24,299 bases of DNA, taken from a virus. A program made the translations under genes and the position numbers. The stretch spans positions 1 to 24,299 of the IMG/VR virus record IMGVR_UViG_3300027247_000024; one strand, given 5' to 3'. This document shows positions 13,641 to 21,190 of this stretch, one piece after another. Numbering within the stretch: position 1 is the first letter of the stretch; the number at the start of each line of letters is the position of its first letter. The notes beneath the pieces are model-generated. The model saw nothing but the letters and a program-made list of their open reading frames with translations. It was not told the DNA's origin and ran no database searches.

Positions 13641-16250
13641 ATGGCGTTTCAAGTCAGCCCAGGAATTAATGTTTCTGAAATTGATCTTACAACAACTGTT
13701 CCGGCACTTGCGACTACGGTCGGTGGTTTCGGCGGAGTATTTCGTTGGGGACCAGTAGGAAAGTTTGTTCTTGTAGATTCAGAAAATACACTCGCAAATC
13801 GCTTCGGTAAACCAACTTCAGACAACTACGAAACGTTTTATACGGCTGCAAACTTCCTTTCTTATGGAAATGCTCTGTATGTTTCGCGTGCTGCGACCAC
13901 AACAGGTTTTGCAAACACTTCAACTATTACTCTTGACGGTGACGTATCGCTTGCCGCTAATGGTACTGCTCTTGGTCTTACAGCTGGACTTCGCGTACAA
14001 GGTGATGGCATTGCAGAAGATACTTTTGTAACAGCAGTAACTAACAGCGCTATTACAATTTCAAAGGCAGCAACCGCAAGCGCTTCAGCACTTCTTTCAT
14101 TCTTTGCTAATGCTACGACACTTTCTGCTTATGCTGGTAATACAGCTGCAGTTGTTGCATCAAACGTAGTTATTCGCAACTCAGAAGAGTTCGAAAACAA
14201 AGGTGCAACGAACACAGCATTTACAGGAACAGAGTTCGTAGCTCGTTATCCTGGTGCACTCGGTAACTCGCTGAAGGTTTCGATGTGCGATAGCGCAACA
14301 CAATATGCCGAAACAGTTACATTCGAAACTAATACCACTTGGGGTTCAACAACTGCAAACACATATGCTCTTGCTGATCTTACAAGTGCCACTATGTCGA
14401 TCGCCGTAGGCAGCAACACTGCTAACGTTGTCTTCGTGTGGTCAGGTGATGATTTCGCCGATCGTGTAGCTGCTTCTGCAGGTGCTCGTGCAGTCGGTTC
14501 GAACGGCGTATCAGCCAACTTCATCTCGCTTGCAACAGCAAACACGCTGTTCACCAACGGTGATACAGTATGGTATGCTAAGGGAAATTCTTCGACTGCG
14601 AATAGCATTCAAGGTTTATCAGAAGGTACATCGTACTTCATTACTGGAGCGAATACAACCGGCTTTACTCTCTCGTTAACATCTGGTGGAGCAAACGTTG
14701 CCATCTCGAATGGCGCAGCCAACTCGGTTGTTTATTTTACAAAACAATCAGCGACTGACCTCGGTCTTACTCTTGCACAAGCTCGTCTTGCAGTGACCGC
14801 ACTCAAAGATAAGATCACTGTCGGCGATTATATCGAAGTTGGTAATACTTCTATCGGTAAGCAAAACATGAAGGTCACTTCAGAAGGCGCACAAGCCGAT
14901 GACGGTACGAACATCTTCTTCAATATCGGTTTCGATACCACATGGAACAAGTCAACTAACTTCAGCGGTACTTCATTGAAGCGTCAATGGGAATACTTCA
15001 ACGTTGTCGAGTCTGCTCCTGGTGTATCTTCATCGATGACAAACGCAGGTCGCACTGTTACTGACGAAGTTTCAGTTGTTGTAGTTGACGAAGACGGTCT
15101 GATCAGCGGAACACCTGGTCAAGTTCTTGAAATCTACCAAAACCTTTCACGTGCAACAGATGCCAAGAAAGATGACGGTACGACTAACTACTATAAGACT
15201 GCAATCAACGACTTCTCACGTTGGATTTGGGCTACAAACGATCGTGATGGTGCAGCTTCTAATACTCTGTCAAACGTTGCTAATTCTACTAACACGACAA
15301 CTTACACACGTTCGTTCGTTCGTGGTACAGACGGCGCTAACGAAAGCACAGTGTCGATGGCAGCTCTTGGTTCTGCATATGATCTCTTTGCAGATGCAAG
15401 CACAGTCGATGTTTCTCTTATTCTTCAAGGTAAGGCAATCGGAACTAACGACGTTCAGCTAGCCAACTATCTGATCGATAACATTGCAGAAGTTCGTAAG
15501 GATTGCGTAGTATTCGTTTCTCCTGCATATTCTGATGTTGTAGGTATTAACGTAGAAAACCAACAAGCACAGAACATCGTAGACTTTAGAAATGCTTTGC
15601 GTAATACTTCATATGCATTCCTCGATTCTGGTTACAAGTATCAGTACGATAAGTATGCAGATGTATATCGCTACATTCCACTGAACGGTGATATGGCAGG
15701 CATTACTGCACGTAGCGATAGCGTAAGAGATCCTTGGTTCTCACCGGCCGGTTTCACCCGTGGCCAAGTAAAGAACCTTGTAAAGCTTGCTTTCAGCCCA
15801 AGCAAATCTGAAAGAGATCTTCTATATAAGAACGATGTCAATCCAGTTGTGACATTCCCAGGCCAAGGCACAGTTCTTTATGGAGACAAAACTCTTCTAG
15901 GTCGTACAAGCGCATTCGATCGTATCAACGTACGTCGTCTGTTCATCGTTCTTGAAAAAGCGATCGCTACAGCTTCTAACTCTACATTGTTCGAATTCAA
16001 TGACGAATTCACAAGATCGCAGTTTAGAAACCTTGTAGAACCTTACCTACGTGACGTTCAAGGACGTCGTGGAATCGTTGATTTCCGCGTGGTTTGTGAC
16101 GAAACAAACAATACTGCTGAAGTAATCGACAGTAATAGATTTGTTGGAGACATCTACATCAAGCCTGCTAGGTCGATCAACTTCATTCAGCTAAACTTCG
16201 TCGCCGTAAGATCTGGTGTCGAGTTCAATGAAATCGCTGGCCAGTTCTAA
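13641..16250 (+). CDS. gp18: Tail sheath protein gp18, enlarged
   Basis: A protein of 869 residues against 659 in T4. The N-terminus (FQVSPGINVSEIDLTTTVPALATTVGGFGG, then FRWGPVGKFVLV) and the C-terminal third (from KDCVVFVSPAYSD through RRLFIVLEKAI, FEFNDEFTRSQFRNLVEPYL and IYIKPARSINFIQLNF) are classical contractile sheath sequence. The extra length sits in the middle, where the protruding domains of gp18 lie, and includes two Thr/Ala/Ser-rich modules at residues about 95-157 and 290-368 (see separate entries). The sheath subunits form the contracting cylinder around the gp19 tube. The gene has its own late promoter and a strong ribosome binding site, as expected for a high-copy virion protein. 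Confidence 0.95.
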   Translation: MAFQVSPGINVSEIDLTTTVPALATTVGGFGGVFRWGPVGKFVLVDSENTLANRFGKPTSDNYETFYTAANFLSYGNALYVSRAATTTGFANTSTITLDGDVSLAANGTALGLTAGLRVQGDGIAEDTFVTAVTNSAITISKAATASASALLSFFANATTLSAYAGNTAAVVASNVVIRNSEEFENKGATNTAFTGTEFVARYPGALGNSLKVSMCDSATQYAETVTFETNTTWGSTTANTYALADLTSATMSIAVGSNTANVVFVWSGDDFADRVAASAGARAVGSNGVSANFISLATANTLFTNGDTVWYAKGNSSTANSIQGLSEGTSYFITGANTTGFTLSLTSGGANVAISNGAANSVVYFTKQSATDLGLTLAQARLAVTALKDKITVGDYIEVGNTSIGKQNMKVTSEGAQADDGTNIFFNIGFDTTWNKSTNFSGTSLKRQWEYFNVVESAPGVSSSMTNAGRTVTDEVSVVVVDEDGLISGTPGQVLEIYQNLSRATDAKKDDGTTNYYKTAINDFSRWIWATNDRDGAASNTLSNVANSTNTTTYTRSFVRGTDGANESTVSMAALGSAYDLFADASTVDVSLILQGKAIGTNDVQLANYLIDNIAEVRKDCVVFVSPAYSDVVGINVENQQAQNIVDFRNALRNTSYAFLDSGYKYQYDKYADVYRYIPLNGDMAGITARSDSVRDPWFSPAGFTRGQVKNLVKLAFSPSKSERDLLYKNDVNPVVTFPGQGTVLYGDKTLLGRTSAFDRINVRRLFIVLEKAIATASNSTLFEFNDEFTRSQFRNLVEPYLRDVQGRRGIVDFRVVCDETNNTAEVIDSNRFVGDIYIKPARSINFIQLNFVAVRSGVEFNEIAGQF
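13923..14111 (+). other. Inserted Ala/Thr-rich beta module 1 in gp18
   Basis: Residues about 95-157 read as a small beta module: LDGDVSLAANGTALG, then AGLRVQGDGIAEDTFVTAV and AITISKAATASASALLSF. The pattern 'G-x-x-V-x-G-x-G-I-x-x-x-T-x-V-x-x-V ... I-T-I-S-x-x-A-T' recurs as an exposed module in many phage structural proteins (recalled, not searched). T4 gp18 has no such segment here. Confidence 0.5.
14508..14744 (+). other. Inserted beta module 2 in gp18
   Basis: Residues about 290-368 carry ANTLFTNGDTVWYAKG, QGLSEGTSYFITG, GFTLSLTSGGANVAIS and VVYFTK. 'F-x-x-G-D-x-V-x-Y ... G-L-x-x-G-x-x-Y-F-I ... F-x-L-S-x-T-x-G-G' is a repeat-like module common in bacterial and phage surface proteins (recalled). 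It is unlike module 1 and probably a separate insertion. Confidence 0.5.
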
Positions 16251-16272
16251 TAAATAAAATAAACCTAGGAGG
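16249..16272 (+). promoter_or_regulatory. Late-promoter-like element and strong ribosome binding site for gp19
   Basis: AATAAATA at 16249-16256 matches the late element at 7 of 8 positions and overlaps the gp18 stop. AGGAGG at 16267-16272, seven bases before ATG 16280, is the best Shine-Dalgarno sequence in the window and fits the high copy number of the tube protein. Confidence 0.6.
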
Positions 16273-16279
16273 AAAGTAA

Positions 16280-16816
16280 ATGGCTTTTAATATCAATGAA
16301 ATGAGAAGCCAACTAACTTACGGCGGTGCAAGACAAAACCTGTTCCAAGTGGATATTTTTAATCCTGCGAACAGTTCTGGAGATGCAAAAACCCGATTCA
16401 TGTGTCAGGCAGCTCAACTGCCTGGCTCTGACCTCGGTGTCATTCCAGTATTTTACTTCGGTCGTCAAATGAAGTTAGCTGGTGATAGAACATTCGCCGA
16501 ATGGACAGTTACGATTATCAACGATGAAGACTTCCTGATTCGTAACGCCATGGAAGAATGGTCGAATGCTATCAATCGTCTACAACGTAACGTAAGAGAA
16601 ATCAATCGTTATAAGTCACAGGCGACAGTTACTCAGTTTGCTAAGGATGGATCGAAGCTTCGTTCATACGATTTCAACGGTATCTTCCCAAGCAACATCA
16701 GCCCAATCGAACTCGATTGGTCTACAACCGATCAGATCGAACTGTTCCAAGTTACATTCCAGTACGACTATTGGAATGTTGGAGACAGTGTCACAGGCGA
16801 CGCCGGCGGTGATTAA
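16280..16816 (+). CDS. gp19: Tail tube protein gp19
   Basis: A protein of 178 residues (T4 gp19 is 163). The tail-tube fold is visible as GGARQNLFQVDIFNP, then CQAAQLPGSDLGVIPVFYFGRQMKLAGDRTFAEWTVTIINDEDFLIRNAMEEW split over two sheets, NRYKSQATVTQF, and the C-terminal LDWSTTDQIELFQVTFQYDYW. It stacks in hexameric rings to form the channel for DNA inside the sheath. It follows gp18 by 29 bases and ends just before a strong terminator. Confidence 0.95.
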   Translation: MAFNINEMRSQLTYGGARQNLFQVDIFNPANSSGDAKTRFMCQAAQLPGSDLGVIPVFYFGRQMKLAGDRTFAEWTVTIINDEDFLIRNAMEEWSNAINRLQRNVREINRYKSQATVTQFAKDGSKLRSYDFNGIFPSNISPIELDWSTTDQIELFQVTFQYDYWNVGDSVTGDAGGD

Positions 16817-16817
16817 T

Positions 16818-16848
16818 AAGTAAAGGGTAATCATTCCCTTTACTTTTT
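16818..16848 (+). terminator. Intrinsic terminator after gp19
   Basis: AAGTAAAGGG (16818-16827) pairs perfectly with CCCTTTACTT (16836-16845) across the 8-base loop TAATCATT and runs into T's to 16848. It starts two bases after the gp19 stop and should separate sheath/tube transcription from the portal and head genes. Confidence 0.85.
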
Positions 16849-16870
16849 CGTTATTTAAATTGGAGAACCC

Positions 16871-18514
16871 ATGGCCGAGTTATTTGGTTTTGAAATTAAA
16901 AGAAAGCAAGAAGAAAAAGAGCTTCCATCATTTGCCCCAAAACAGGACGATGATGGAGCTCTTGTTCTTGCCGAAGGTGGAGCTTATGGCCAGTATGTTG
17001 ATATGGAAGGTGCCATTCGCACCGAGTCAGAGCTCGTCTCGAAGTATAGAGAGATGGCTCAGCATCCAGACATCGAACTTGCTGTCGATGATATTATCAA
17101 CGAAGCTGTTGTTATTGATCCAAAGAAAGAAGTCGTATCTTTAAATCTTGACGACTTAAAGCAACCAGACAAAGTCAAGAAACTTATCCTCGATGAGTTT
17201 GATAAAGTGCTCGAGCTGCTCGAGTTTAATCAGCACGCCTATGAAATTTTCCGCAAGTGGTATGTCGATGGTAGAATATTCTATCACTTAATGATTGACG
17301 AGAAGGCTCCTCGCGAAGGCATTCAAGAACTACGCTACGTAGATCCTCGCAAGCTTCGTAAAGTCAAAACTTACAAGAAAAGAAAAGCTGCCAAGGATTC
17401 GAACGTCATTATTCCTGCGACGGGCGAAGAGTTCTATATCTACAATGAGAATGGTTTCGGTAAAGTACCAACTCAGCCTAACTATCAAGATCCTACTACA
17501 CAAGGCATTAAGATAGCAGTCGATTCCATTATCAACGTATCTTCTGGCCTTGTCAACGTCAAAGGTGACATGGTTCTTGGTTATCTACAGAAGGCAATTA
17601 AGCCACTCAACCAGTTAAAGGCGATGGAAGACTCATTGGTCATCTATCGTATCTCTCGTGCACCTGAACGTCGTATCTTCTACATCGACGTTGGTAACCT
17701 ACCTAAAATGAAAGCTGAGCAATATCTTCGTGATGTGATGACTCGCTTTAAGAATAAGGTAGTGTACGATGCAGGAACCGGAGAGATTCGCGACGACCGT
17801 AAGCACATGACAATGCTCGAAGATTTCTGGCTACCTCGTCGTGAAGGCGGTAAGGGCACAGAAATCACTACTCTTCCAGGTGGACAAAACCTCGGACAGA
17901 TCGACGATATCGTTTACTTCCAACGTAAGCTTTATAAAGCTCTGAACGTTCCTATCTCTCGTCTTGATCCTGAACAGGCGTTCAACTTCGGAAGAGCCAC
18001 GGAAGTGACTCGTGACGAAGTTAAATTTTCTAAATTCATTACTCGCCTTCGCGCACGATTCTCTGATGTTTTCAATAAGATTCTTGAGAAGCAACTGATT
18101 CTGAAAGGTATTATTACCTCGGAAGATTGGTCAGAATTTAAATACAACTTTAAATATGAATTCACAGAAGATAATCACTTTGCTGAGCTAAAGAACACAG
18201 AGATCCTTCGCGATCGTATCTCGATGCTTCGCGATGTCGATGACTATGCAGGCAAATACTACTCACACGAATGGATCCGCCGCAACGTTCTTTATCAGAC
18301 TGAAGAAGATATGGAACAGATCGACAAGCAGATCGCCGATGAAATTGATAATCCTCAATATGCTCCACCAGAAATGGGTCCAGACGGACAGCCACTTCCT
18401 CCTGGAGATGCAGGCGTGCCGCCTACCGAGGATGATGCTGCTCCTCTGGCGCCTGGAAAACCTAAAGCGAAAGCTACTTCTATTCCAAATGTACCAGATT
18501 TGGTAGGAAAATAA
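16871..18514 (+). CDS. gp20: Portal protein gp20
   Basis: A protein of 547 residues (T4 gp20 is 524). Family blocks are EGAIRTESELVSKYREMAQHPDIELAVDDI near residue 50, NQHAYEIFRKWYVDGRIFYHLMID, LRYVDPRKLRKVK, KAIKPLNQLKAMEDSLVIYRISRAPERRIFYIDVGN, and LYKALNVPISRLDPEQAFNFGRATEVTRDEVKFSKF. The last 55 residues are Pro/Gly-rich and look flexible. Twelve copies form the ring at one head vertex that nucleates the prohead, threads DNA and binds gp17 and the neck. GGAGA stands upstream of ATG 16871. No late promoter is visible in the 54-base gap after the terminator, so its transcription is unclear. Confidence 0.95.
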   Translation: MAELFGFEIKRKQEEKELPSFAPKQDDDGALVLAEGGAYGQYVDMEGAIRTESELVSKYREMAQHPDIELAVDDIINEAVVIDPKKEVVSLNLDDLKQPDKVKKLILDEFDKVLELLEFNQHAYEIFRKWYVDGRIFYHLMIDEKAPREGIQELRYVDPRKLRKVKTYKKRKAAKDSNVIIPATGEEFYIYNENGFGKVPTQPNYQDPTTQGIKIAVDSIINVSSGLVNVKGDMVLGYLQKAIKPLNQLKAMEDSLVIYRISRAPERRIFYIDVGNLPKMKAEQYLRDVMTRFKNKVVYDAGTGEIRDDRKHMTMLEDFWLPRREGGKGTEITTLPGGQNLGQIDDIVYFQRKLYKALNVPISRLDPEQAFNFGRATEVTRDEVKFSKFITRLRARFSDVFNKILEKQLILKGIITSEDWSEFKYNFKYEFTEDNHFAELKNTEILRDRISMLRDVDDYAGKYYSHEWIRRNVLYQTEEDMEQIDKQIADEIDNPQYAPPEMGPDGQPLPPGDAGVPPTEDDAAPLAPGKPKAKATSIPNVPDLVGK

Positions 18515-18520
18515 ATACAT

Positions 18521-18528
18521 TATAAATA
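18521..18528 (+). promoter_or_regulatory. T4-type late promoter for the prohead core genes
   Basis: An exact TATAAATA, seven bases after the gp20 stop and 25 bases before ATG 18553. An overlapping weaker AAATAAATA precedes it at about 18509-18517. TTGGAG follows as the ribosome binding site. Confidence 0.72.
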
Positions 18529-18552
18529 GTAAAAGAATTTTGGAGATTTTAT

Positions 18553-18870
18553 ATGGATATTGACGAACTAATTGGAGCAGCTGTCGAACAGCAGCCAACT
18601 CGCTTTGCTACAGCGTTTGATGATCTCATGGGTCAGAAGATCGTAGCGAGATTAGAAGACGAGCATACCACATATGCTCAACAAATGTTTGCTTCTGACG
18701 AACCTGAAGATACCGATGAAGAAGAATTCGAAGATGATTTGGATTTTGACATCGACGACGAAGAGTTCGAAGATGAGTTCGAAGACGAAGAATTTGATAT
18801 AGAAGATCTCGACCTAGAAGATTTAGATTTAGACACAGAGGAAGAAGACGACGATGGCGAAGACGCTTAA
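18553..18870 (+). CDS. gp67: Acidic prohead core protein, gp67-like
   Basis: A protein of 105 residues. The first 45 are helical (TRFATAFDDLMGQKIVARLEDEHTTYAQQMF). The rest is almost purely Asp/Glu with interspersed Phe and Leu. T4 gp67 (80 residues) has the same plan, a short helical head then an acidic tail, and the same place after gp20. In T4 gp67 is an internal prohead core protein, cut by gp21 during maturation; its acidic fragments stay in the head or are expelled. Here LxE/IxE cleavage sites of the gp21 type (such as DLEDLDLD) are present in the acidic tail. It overlaps the next gene by 17 bases. Confidence 0.75.
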   Translation: MDIDELIGAAVEQQPTRFATAFDDLMGQKIVARLEDEHTTYAQQMFASDEPEDTDEEEFEDDLDFDIDDEEFEDEFEDEEFDIEDLDLEDLDLDTEEEDDDGEDA

Positions 18871-20074
18871 AGATTTCTTAAATGAAAGACAGCTTGGGCC
18901 GATGGTCGTCAAGAATCCTGACGAGCAGAAGTTCATTGACAAGCACGTAGTTGCAAAAACTGACGATCGCAACGGCAATGACGACGAGCTTTTTAAAGGC
19001 TCGAAGGTCAAGATGGCTGATCGCAAGAAAGATCGTAAGGGTTACAATCCTGGCGAAGATGAAGAAGTTTACGAAGAGCTGAAAGGCAATCAGCACAAGA
19101 TCGATGCCAATCATAATGGCAAGGTCGATGCTCATGACTTCAAACTTCTACGTTCGAAGAAGAAAGTTGCTGAGGAAGCTGAAGAGCTAGAAGAACTTTC
19201 TCACGCTACCCTACGCGGTTATCGCATGAAAGCAAAGTCAATTGCTGACAATGAAGGCGGTAAGGATCGTACCGCGAGCCGCGATCTTGCAGGTCGTAAG
19301 TCATACGGCGGCAGAATGGCTGGTATTGAAAAAGCTAAAGTGATGGCTAAAGAAGAAGCCGATCAGATTGACGAACTCAGCGAACCTACTGTACGCACTT
19401 ATTATAATAAGGCTGGCGAACAAGGCAAGAAGATAGCCGATAAGATGAAGATAGGCGGAGGAGATTGGTCAAAGGACGGATCAGATACTAAGACTCTGAA
19501 GAAGCGTGCAGCTGGTCGTACGATGGCTTTGAAGCGCCGTAGTGGCGAAATGAAGATGTCTGAAGAAGCTGAGCAGATCGATGAGATCTCGGCTGAAAAG
19601 AAAGATGCATACGCACAAAAAGCTGGTAAGCAACTTGGCGGTTTGTTTGCAAAAAGCAATAGTGCTGATGGAGCTCGCAAGTACTACAATCGTAAGAATG
19701 CTGTTCGTAAGATTGCCAACGAAGAAGCCGAGCAAGTCGATGAAAAACTCGACATGAAGAAAGCTTCGATGGGAACCGTAGTCAAGGATTTCCAAAAGTC
19801 TGATGCTCCTCAGTTCCAAGGCAAGTCACAGAAGAAGCGCCAAGTCATGGCGATCGCCGCTAAGCTTTCAGCAGAGCGTGGTGGCAAACCACTTCGCAAA
19901 GAAGAGCGTCTACTTGCCAAGCTTGCTGACATTTCTGAAACACACAAGAGAACGATGGTATCGGTCTTTGAAAAACTCAACGAAGATAACCAACGTGAGT
20001 TCATGCTAGCATGCGATACAGCAGAAGGCATCGAGCAAATGTTGGACTTCTCTATTCAACACAGAGGTGAATAA
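18854..20074 (+). CDS. Large prohead core protein with an EF-hand-like loop and protease-site repeats
   Basis: A protein of 406 residues occupying the gp68 position. It is basic and helical. Four copies of an EEAE(Q/E)IDELS-type segment occur near residues 106-119, 167-180, 237-250 and 290-300, the first three followed by a helix containing Tyr and Lys-Ala. Each contains IDE, LEE or VDE, resembling the (I/L)-x-E sites of T4 gp21. D84 to D95 (DANHNGKVDAHD) fits the 12-residue EF-hand calcium loop. The C-terminal 60 residues (LAKLADISETHKRTMVSVFEKL, then DNQREF) look like a folded domain and may be the gp68-related part. It is much larger than T4 gp68 (141). The start is at 18854, where MAKTLKDFLNE begins; the reading frame does not use the acidic gene's frame. 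Confidence 0.65.
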   Translation: MAKTLKDFLNERQLGPMVVKNPDEQKFIDKHVVAKTDDRNGNDDELFKGSKVKMADRKKDRKGYNPGEDEEVYEELKGNQHKIDANHNGKVDAHDFKLLRSKKKVAEEAEELEELSHATLRGYRMKAKSIADNEGGKDRTASRDLAGRKSYGGRMAGIEKAKVMAKEEADQIDELSEPTVRTYYNKAGEQGKKIADKMKIGGGDWSKDGSDTKTLKKRAAGRTMALKRRSGEMKMSEEAEQIDEISAEKKDAYAQKAGKQLGGLFAKSNSADGARKYYNRKNAVRKIANEEAEQVDEKLDMKKASMGTVVKDFQKSDAPQFQGKSQKKRQVMAIAAKLSAERGGKPLRKEERLLAKLADISETHKRTMVSVFEKLNEDNQREFMLACDTAEGIEQMLDFSIQHRGE

Positions 20075-20466
20075 TGGCCGTAACAGTTTCAAATAGAAAA
20101 AATGCCTCGTTCGTTCTTCACGTCTCTGCTGCGAATTCAGGCAACGTAGTTGTCTCTGGCAACAGCACGACGACTAACGTTGCCGGAACATCTACATGCA
20201 TTGCTACCGGTGACGAAGTTATCTCAGGTGCATACATCACTCAAGTTGTATGGGGTACTGACGGCGTCGGTTCGATCCAAGTTCTTAGAGGTTCAACTCT
20301 CGTAGCAGTATACGATTCTACTGGTCAGAAGGATTATGCAGGTTGCGGAATTCCGCTCAATGTAAATCCTACTGCAAACTTAGTAGTTAACTTCGTTGGT
20401 TCATCTAACGCTTACTGCATTGTTGAGCTGCAGAAACTAGGCACCACTTCAGAATATTTGAGATAA
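20074..20466 (+). CDS. Small beta-rich probable virion protein
   Basis: A protein of 130 residues that I cannot place in a named family. It is almost all beta-strand and Gly/Ser/Thr/Val: MAVTVSNRKNASFVLHVSAA, a Thr/Asn-rich turn, AYITQVVWGTDG, IQVLRGSTLVAVYDS, and NAYCIVELQKLGT near the end. The size, composition and place between core protein and protease suggest a capsid-surface (decoration) or other head protein rather than an enzyme. Its start shares one base with the upstream stop (GAATAATGG) and GAGGTGA is just upstream, so expression should follow the core protein. Confidence 0.6.
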   Translation: MAVTVSNRKNASFVLHVSAANSGNVVVSGNSTTTNVAGTSTCIATGDEVISGAYITQVVWGTDGVGSIQVLRGSTLVAVYDSTGQKDYAGCGIPLNVNPTANLVVNFVGSSNAYCIVELQKLGTTSEYLR

Positions 20467-20475
20467 GGTACTAAC

Positions 20476-21153
20476 ATGAAGCTAATCACAGAAGTTGTAG
20501 AAGATCTGAAATGTATCACAGAAGCTCGTGAAGACGGGAAGAAGAACGTATACATCGAAGGTATCTTCTTACAAGGAGGCATTAAGAACCGTAACGGTCG
20601 TATGTATCCTGTAGAAACCCTTGAAAAAGAAGTTAATCGTTACGACGAAACTTACATTCAGAAAGGCAGAGCTCTTGGCGAGTTAGGTCATCCTGACGGT
20701 CCGTCCATTAACCTCGATCGTGTATCTCACATGATCACTTCTTTGAAGAAAGAGGGCGCCAACTTTGTAGGTCGTGCTAAGTTGATGGATACTCCAATGG
20801 GTAACATCGCCAAAGGTCTCATCGGAGAGGGCGTAAAGCTCGGTGTATCTTCCAGAGGCATGGGTTCGTTGAAGCTAAATAGAGAAGGCATCAACGAAGT
20901 TCAAGACGATTTCTATTTGGCCACAGCTGCAGATATCGTAGCAGATCCTTCTGCTCCAGATGCATTCGTGAATGGCATTATGGAAGGCGTAGAATGGGTT
21001 TGGCAAGATGATCTGTTAGTTGCAAAGAAAAATGCACAGAAGATGTTAGAGCAAACTGTGCAAAATATTGAAAGCGCATCTTTTTCGAAGCAGCTCGATG
21101 CTAAAAAGTTTGAAATTTTTGAGAACTTCCTCAATAAAATTTCTAAAATCTAA
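20476..21153 (+). CDS. gp21: Prohead protease gp21
   Basis: A protein of 225 residues (T4 gp21 is 212). The herpesvirus-like serine protease fold shows as NVYIEGIFLQGGIKNRNGRMYP at 24-45, the catalytic His block GELGHPDG (H72), the nucleophile block LGVSSRGMGS (S125 or S126), and DIVADPSAPDAFVNG at 153-167. It sits inside the prohead core, activates itself by cleavage and trims scaffold and capsid proteins at (L/I)-x-E sites before DNA packaging. The C-terminal 45 residues are helical and Lys/Glu-rich, the part expected to be removed or to anchor it in the core. Confidence 0.93.
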   Translation: MKLITEVVEDLKCITEAREDGKKNVYIEGIFLQGGIKNRNGRMYPVETLEKEVNRYDETYIQKGRALGELGHPDGPSINLDRVSHMITSLKKEGANFVGRAKLMDTPMGNIAKGLIGEGVKLGVSSRGMGSLKLNREGINEVQDDFYLATAADIVADPSAPDAFVNGIMEGVEWVWQDDLLVAKKNAQKMLEQTVQNIESASFSKQLDAKKFEIFENFLNKISKI

Positions 21154-21158
21154 CTTAG

Positions 21159-21170
21159 AATAAATAAATA
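21159..21170 (+). promoter_or_regulatory. Late-promoter-like elements before gp22
   Basis: Two overlapping copies of AATAAATA (21159-21166 and 21163-21170), each 7 of 8 matches to TATAAATA, lie 20-32 bases before ATG 21191. AAGGAG at about 21179-21184 is the ribosome binding site. Confidence 0.55.
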
Positions 21171-21190
21171 AAATCTACAAGGAGTCAAAA

